Of a DNA stretch of 35,000 bases, positions 34,834-35,000 are shown in pieces. The DNA lies in NCBI GenBank assembly GCA_027972325.1, contig JAPMOS010000036.1:40001-75000 (forward strand), in the 5' to 3' direction. Below the pieces are notes generated by a model. That model was not told the origin of the DNA, made no database searches, and saw nothing but the letters and a program-made list of their open reading frames with translations. The position numbers and the translations under genes are program-made. This DNA is from Paratrimastix pyriformis. Its lineage: Eukaryota > Preaxostyla > Paratrimastigidae. How positions within the stretch are numbered: position 1 is the stretch's first letter; every line of letters starts with the position of its first letter.

Positions 34834-35000
34834 CAGCCAGCCACAGCCAGCCAGTCACAGCCAGTCACAGCCAGTCACAGCCAGCCAGTCATAGCCAGCC
34901 AGTCACAGCCAGCCAGTCACAGCCAGCCAGTCAGCCCCAGCCCCAGCCCCAGCCCCAGACAGTCACAGCCAGTCACAGCCAGTCATAGCCAGTCATAGCC
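34377..35000 (+). repeat. 10-bp minisatellite CAGCCAGTCA with CAGCCC blocks
   Basis: Over 600 bp of CAGCCAGTCA units (some CATAGCCAGT variants), alternating with short (CAGCCC)n blocks, and running off the right edge. The alternation recurs three times, so there is a higher-order pattern of roughly 150-250 bp. Confidence 0.95.

Overview
This window is nuclear DNA from a eukaryote, most likely a GC-rich, intron-dense, free-living protist. The evidence is that eight multi-exon genes can be assembled by hand with continuous reading phase, that introns are mostly 40-120 bp, that domains such as Kelch/GCC2-GCC3 ectodomains, RING-TRAF, METTL21-type methyltransferase, PH and F-box/LRR are eukaryotic, and that introns are loaded with trinucleotide microsatellites. 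I cannot name the organism; a metamonad-like flagellate (for example a Paratrimastix relative) is only a guess.

Layout, left to right. (1) 1-947, minus strand: 5' part of an aldo/keto reductase gene (copy 1), cut by the window edge. (2) 948-1570: intergenic, with a LINE 3'-end relic and a pyrimidine tract. (3) 1571-8712, minus: a 26-exon gene for a predicted 1308-residue membrane protein with signal peptide, a seven-bladed Kelch-like propeller, GCC2/GCC3 cysteine repeats and several membrane segments; a short dispersed repeat occurs in six of its introns. (4) 8713-11209: no gene supported; holds an inverted repeat about 0.8 kb wide. (5) 11210-13413: a piggyBac DNA transposon whose transposase is broken by a 37-bp tandem duplication. 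(6) 13640-14450: decayed LINE 3' end. (7) 14690-16226, plus: a six-exon gene for an unrecognised 247-residue protein. (8) 16829-19058, minus: AKR pseudogene (copy 2), with a 1.2-kb microsatellite intron. (9) 19197-21588, plus: F-box-like/LRR gene. (10) 21822-23449, minus: complete eight-exon AKR gene (copy 3, 311 residues). (11) 23916-26240, minus: RING plus TRAF-type zinc-finger protein, divergent from (12) 26312-28496, plus: METTL21-like methyltransferase. (13) 28845-29954, minus: lysine/glutamate-rich protein with a possible Tudor-like domain. (14) 30542-34041, minus: PH-domain protein with a long Pro/Ala/Thr-rich region. (15) 34052-35000: (ATC)n and a 10-bp minisatellite running off the edge.

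The strongest unexpected signal is at the splice sites. Of the 60 introns I could place by reading-frame continuity, 59 have a pyrimidine at donor position +3 (51 C, 8 T), and 24 read exactly GTCTGT; none reads GTAAGT or GTGAGT. Acceptors are ordinary YAG. The genes show no operon-like or pathway link; the AKR copies are a local duplication around the LRR gene, and the RING and methyltransferase genes share a short divergent 5' region.
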